Of a DNA stretch of 64,000 nucleotides, positions 61,537 to 64,000 are shown one piece after another. A program made the translations under genes and the position numbers. The notes below the pieces were generated by a model. The model was not told the origin of the DNA. It did not search any database and saw only the letters and a list, made by a program, of their open reading frames with translations. Every line of letters begins with the position of its first letter. The stretch's first letter is position 1. Origin of the DNA: DASWUZ01 sp036401375 (GTDB lineage: Bacteria > Acidobacteriota > Terriglobia > Terriglobales > Acidobacteriaceae); contig DASWVB010000007.1 in NCBI GenBank assembly GCA_036401375.1, positions 30,198 through 94,197 of the forward strand. The letters are read 5' to 3'.

Positions 61537-63327
61537 TCAGCGCCAAACCTTGGGCAAGTACCAGGTAACTTGCGCAGAGGCGCTCACGTCACGTTGTAAA
61601 CCTGCTTTGACGAGAGGCGCCTTCCAACCCTCTATCTGAACCCAGGCGTTCAGCTCCACATCGTAGCCAAGCCGCTTGACTAGTTGGACGGTGTAGTCAT
61701 TCTGTGTGGTGCCAAGAGACACAAAGTCTGCGGAGACCTTGGCGTTGCGGTAGGCGACCTGCAACCACTCTCTAGGGCTCAGGTGGTAGGTGAGCCATGC
61801 CTGCCCTCCCTTCCCTTCACGGCCTATCCAGTCGCCAAAGATCTGGCCCTTGTTGGTGTAGCCCTGCCGTTGCTGGCTCTCCCAGTAGTTGAAGTCGCCT
61901 CCAGTGCTGCGTCGCGTCGAGGGGTCGGTAGAAACCGCTTCGACTCGAAGGTCGAGCTTTGCCATGCCGGGAAGGTGAGATAGATAGAGACCCGGCCGGT
62001 AGGCAGCACGACGTGGAGCACTGGCCGGGCTGATGTCGTCATGCGCCTCAGAGTCGGCGTACAGGGTAAGCCAGTTGCGCAGATAGGGGAGCCTATATGA
62101 GAAGTCAAAAGAGCCGAACCGGGCCCCTGGATCATTCCGTGAAAGCTTTATTGCTTCACTTGGCGACGAGATGCTGAAGAAGCTACGCAGGAAACTGTGC
62201 AAGGTGACAGGCGCATGCCCTCTACCTCCCCAGATGACTGTGCGCTCAAACCCAAGCTCCAGGTTTGGAGTCGGCTTGAAGTTGATCTTCTCCACATGGA
62301 CCCATGGGTCTCTGGGAGACGTGTGCCCTTGAAGAGCGCCGACCAGGAAGTCGTAGCGAAAGGGTCCCGTCACTCTCGAGAGTAGTGGAATCCGAAGTGG
62401 GTCTGTGCGGTTGATGCGAAAAGAGTAGATGTCTTCTGCGTTGTCGCTGTACGCGAAACTGCCACCCTCCGCGGGGCCCAGCCACTCATCGCTCTTTCCC
62501 AATGAGACTTCATGACCCCAAACATGGATCGAGGCGTCCGCCTCCAGGATGCGAAAAGCATTCGTGCCAAGAACTGGGCCGGAGGGGATCGTAGCCTGCC
62601 GCGGAATGAAGGGCGAAATGCCGTCATTCGACGACAGTGATTGAGAGAGGGTGAGGGAATAGCCCTCGCCTTGGGGAGCGTGTTGATATTCGCCGCGAAA
62701 GTAAAGTGACACGCGTCCGCCTACCGCGCTCGCAGCCATCCCTGTGACGTCATTCCATCCCGAAGCGTACGGCCGGCCATAGTCGTTCACGATACTGCAG
62801 CCGGCGTGGAAGCTGTCGCGCAGCGGCATATCCGTTATCTGTATGGAGCGCGTATACACCCGGTCGATGTGGGCATAATGCCCGTCAGTAGCTGAAGTTT
62901 GGACGTCGGGGCCAACCTCCGCCGCGAGATCGCGATAGAGCGCTGCGGCCTCATCATCGCCTGCGCCGCCCCTGGCGGCATCCTCCATCCGATCGACGCT
63001 CTCAGCCAGAATGTTGGAGACGTTGAGGCGCGTCCAGGGACGTAATCCAGTGAATGCGGTATCGGCGTAGCCGAGAGCGGCCAGTCTCAACATTGCCGGA
63101 TAAATCCAACTGTCCATGGGGATGTATGGAGAACCCGCCGTGGCCTCCCCACGGGTTAGCCGAAGACCTGGCCACGCACCGTCACTCACTTTGATTGCCG
63201 GCTCCACCTGAGCCCGTGCAGGCGTGGCGTGGACCCAACCAAGCAGCATTGCGAGCGCGGATTTCCACAAAAGCCCTCTCGACAAGTTAAGCCACCCCGC
63301 AATTCTTTTGAGAAATGCCCACTGCAA
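61537..63327 (-). CDS. wzi: Wzi-family capsule assembly outer-membrane protein
   Basis: 596 residues from TTG 63327; start not certain, but the region 'LLWKSALAMLLGWVHATPARA' is a signal peptide cleaved near ARAQ. The N-terminal part has 'WIYPAMLRLAALGYADTAFTGLRPWTR'-type sequence (residues 75-100) with an S-layer-homology flavour. It is followed by an outer-membrane barrel with many aromatic-ended strands ('VSLYFRGEYQHAPQGEGY', 'LGKSDEWLGPAEGGSFAYSD', 'VIWGGRGHAPVTLHSFLRSF'), ending 'SASAQVTWYLPKVW'. This is the PF14052 (Caps_assemb_Wzi) pattern; the family binds capsular polymer at the cell surface. It likely anchors the system B polymer. Confidence 0.88.
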   Translation of the reverse strand: MQWAFLKRIAGWLNLSRGLLWKSALAMLLGWVHATPARAQVEPAIKVSDGAWPGLRLTRGEATAGSPYIPMDSWIYPAMLRLAALGYADTAFTGLRPWTRLNVSNILAESVDRMEDAARGGAGDDEAAALYRDLAAEVGPDVQTSATDGHYAHIDRVYTRSIQITDMPLRDSFHAGCSIVNDYGRPYASGWNDVTGMAASAVGGRVSLYFRGEYQHAPQGEGYSLTLSQSLSSNDGISPFIPRQATIPSGPVLGTNAFRILEADASIHVWGHEVSLGKSDEWLGPAEGGSFAYSDNAEDIYSFRINRTDPLRIPLLSRVTGPFRYDFLVGALQGHTSPRDPWVHVEKINFKPTPNLELGFERTVIWGGRGHAPVTLHSFLRSFFSISSPSEAIKLSRNDPGARFGSFDFSYRLPYLRNWLTLYADSEAHDDISPASAPRRAAYRPGLYLSHLPGMAKLDLRVEAVSTDPSTRRSTGGDFNYWESQQRQGYTNKGQIFGDWIGREGKGGQAWLTYHLSPREWLQVAYRNAKVSADFVSLGTTQNDYTVQLVKRLGYDVELNAWVQIEGWKAPLVKAGLQRDVSASAQVTWYLPKVWR

Positions 63328-63453
63328 GCCGGCTGACTTCCGTAAGGCTTCTGGCGTGACGAATAGTACATGACACGCGTGACTCGGACGTTTAAAGGGT
63401 CAGCGGATCGGATCGTTATTTCTTTAAGCTTTCTACCTCGCAGAAGCGCAGGC

Positions 63454-63469
63454 TGTAACACGAGTTACA
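63454..63469. promoter_or_regulatory. palindrome in the divergent wzi/pseudopilin region
   Basis: TGTAAC-ACGA-GTTACA is a perfect 6-bp dyad with a 4-base spacer, about 130 bp upstream of wzi and 90 bp upstream of the pseudopilin-like gene. It is a plausible operator in a divergent promoter region. Confidence 0.35.
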
Positions 63470-63559
63470 TCTGCATTAAGTAGATTGACGCAGGCCCCCA
63501 TATCGGGAGCGCGTCGTAAAACCAGGTCTGGCTGCCGCATGCTGCCTGTGGTCGCTGCC

Positions 63560-64000
63560 ATGGAGTGGAGAGTGAAACAGTTCGCACCGGACGGAGAGCT
63601 TCGCAAGGTATCCAGCGGAAGGCAACGGGGTGCGGCGTCTGCTTACACCGACCCGCCTGCTGATGCCAACTCGGGCTTCGTTCTGCTCAGCGTCTTGTTC
63701 CTCGTAGCGCTCATTGTGCTTTTCTTGTCTCTGGCTGCGCCGCGTATGGCTGACGAGATTCGGCGGGATCGTGAAGAGGAGTTTTTTCATCGCGGCCTGC
63801 AGTATCAGCGAGCCATCAAGCTCTACTACCGTAAATTTGGGCGTTACCCGGTCTCTCTCGACGAGTTGGAGAAGACTAACGAAGTCCGCTTCCTGCGAAA
63901 GAGGTACTTCGACCCGATTACCGGCAATGATCAATGGCGACTGATTCACCTCGGTGAAGCGAAGGTGCCGCCTATGGGTCTGTTCGGACAGCCGCTTACG
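63560..64000 (+). CDS. type II secretion/pseudopilin-like protein, 3' end outside window
   Basis: Open from ATG 63560 to the window end (147 codons visible); a GTG at 63572 is an alternative start. After about 44 hydrophilic residues comes 'NSGFVLLSVLFLVALIVLFLSL', resembling a prepilin N-terminus with a G|F cleavage point but without the usual Glu at +5. The following 'EFFHRGLQYQRAIKLYYRKFGRYP' and 'SLDELEKTN' then 'RYFDPITGNDQWRLI' match the pseudopilin (GspG-like) pattern common in Acidobacteriota. It probably belongs to a separate secretion or pilus operon to the right. Confidence 0.7.
   Translation, partial: MEWRVKQFAPDGELRKVSSGRQRGAASAYTDPPADANSGFVLLSVLFLVALIVLFLSLAAPRMADEIRRDREEEFFHRGLQYQRAIKLYYRKFGRYPVSLDELEKTNEVRFLRKRYFDPITGNDQWRLIHLGEAKVPPMGLFGQPLT

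Overview
The window looks like chromosomal DNA of an Acidobacteriota bacterium, most likely a Terriglobia soil type (Granulicella/Terriglobus/Edaphobacter-like). This is inferred from the moderately high G+C, the sedolisin with long Ig-like repeat tail, the cellulase and laminarinase-type glycosidases, and the style of the exopolysaccharide (EPS) genes. No rRNA, tRNA, CRISPR array or insertion sequence was seen. Almost the whole window is one very large surface-polysaccharide island.

Layout. 1-890: end of a DUF4231/SLATT-like membrane protein. 1370-7416 (+): two GT4 glycosyltransferases, a 2-oxoglutarate/Fe(II) oxygenase-like protein, a Wzx flippase and a GT8. 22395-7484 (-): GT2, Wza, Wzc tyrosine autokinase, a NusG paralogue, WbaP-type initiating transferase, GT4, Wzy polymerase/ligase, then a UbiA-type prenyltransferase, a GT39-like lipid-linked-sugar transferase and a GMC oxidoreductase. 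Together these make the first Wzx/Wzy system (A). 22656-22937 (+): a small XRE regulator. 27308-23139 (-): a 2-oxoacid dehydrogenase-type E1 (alpha-beta fusion), an E2 with a C-terminal zinc ribbon, and an ACP-like/phosphopantetheinyl transferase fusion. 27593-36443 (+): hexapeptide acyltransferase, GNAT/CelD-like acyltransferase, secreted GH16 lipoprotein and a 1500-residue S53 peptidase. 40790-36950 (-): Wza, an outer-membrane barrel, a Wzz-like protein and a separate CpsD-like ATPase. 50738-40909 (-): a single-polypeptide Wzc-Wza fusion, Wzy, GT39-like, Wzx, GT2, GT4. 63327-50784 (-): Wzi, membrane protein, GH6 cellulase with two beta-sandwich modules, WcaJ-type initiating transferase, CDP-paratose-2-epimerase-like SDR, WecG/TagA GT26, UDP-xylose synthase, a second XRE regulator and UDP-glucose dehydrogenase. 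These form a second Wzx/Wzy system (B). 63560-64000 (+): start of a pseudopilin-like protein.

Working together. Each system has its own polyprenyl-phosphate sugar transferase (WbaP or WcaJ), glycosyltransferases, flippase, polymerase and export apparatus. System B makes UDP-glucuronate and UDP-xylose locally. The E1/E2/ACP-PPTase genes plus two acyltransferases look like an acyl-group supply and transfer module for decorating the polymer. GH6 and GH16 enzymes may trim or release beta-glucan-like product. Two closely similar XRE regulators, one per system, and a recurring inverted TGTCGGCTAT element in four intergenic regions suggest common control.

The most unusual items are the Wzc-Wza fusion at 47514-50738, the E1/E2/ACP-PPTase module at 23139-27308, and the UbiA/GT39/GMC trio at 7484-11923, which resembles the mycobacterial decaprenyl-phosphoryl-pentose donor pathway in outline. 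All functions are read from sequence motifs only.
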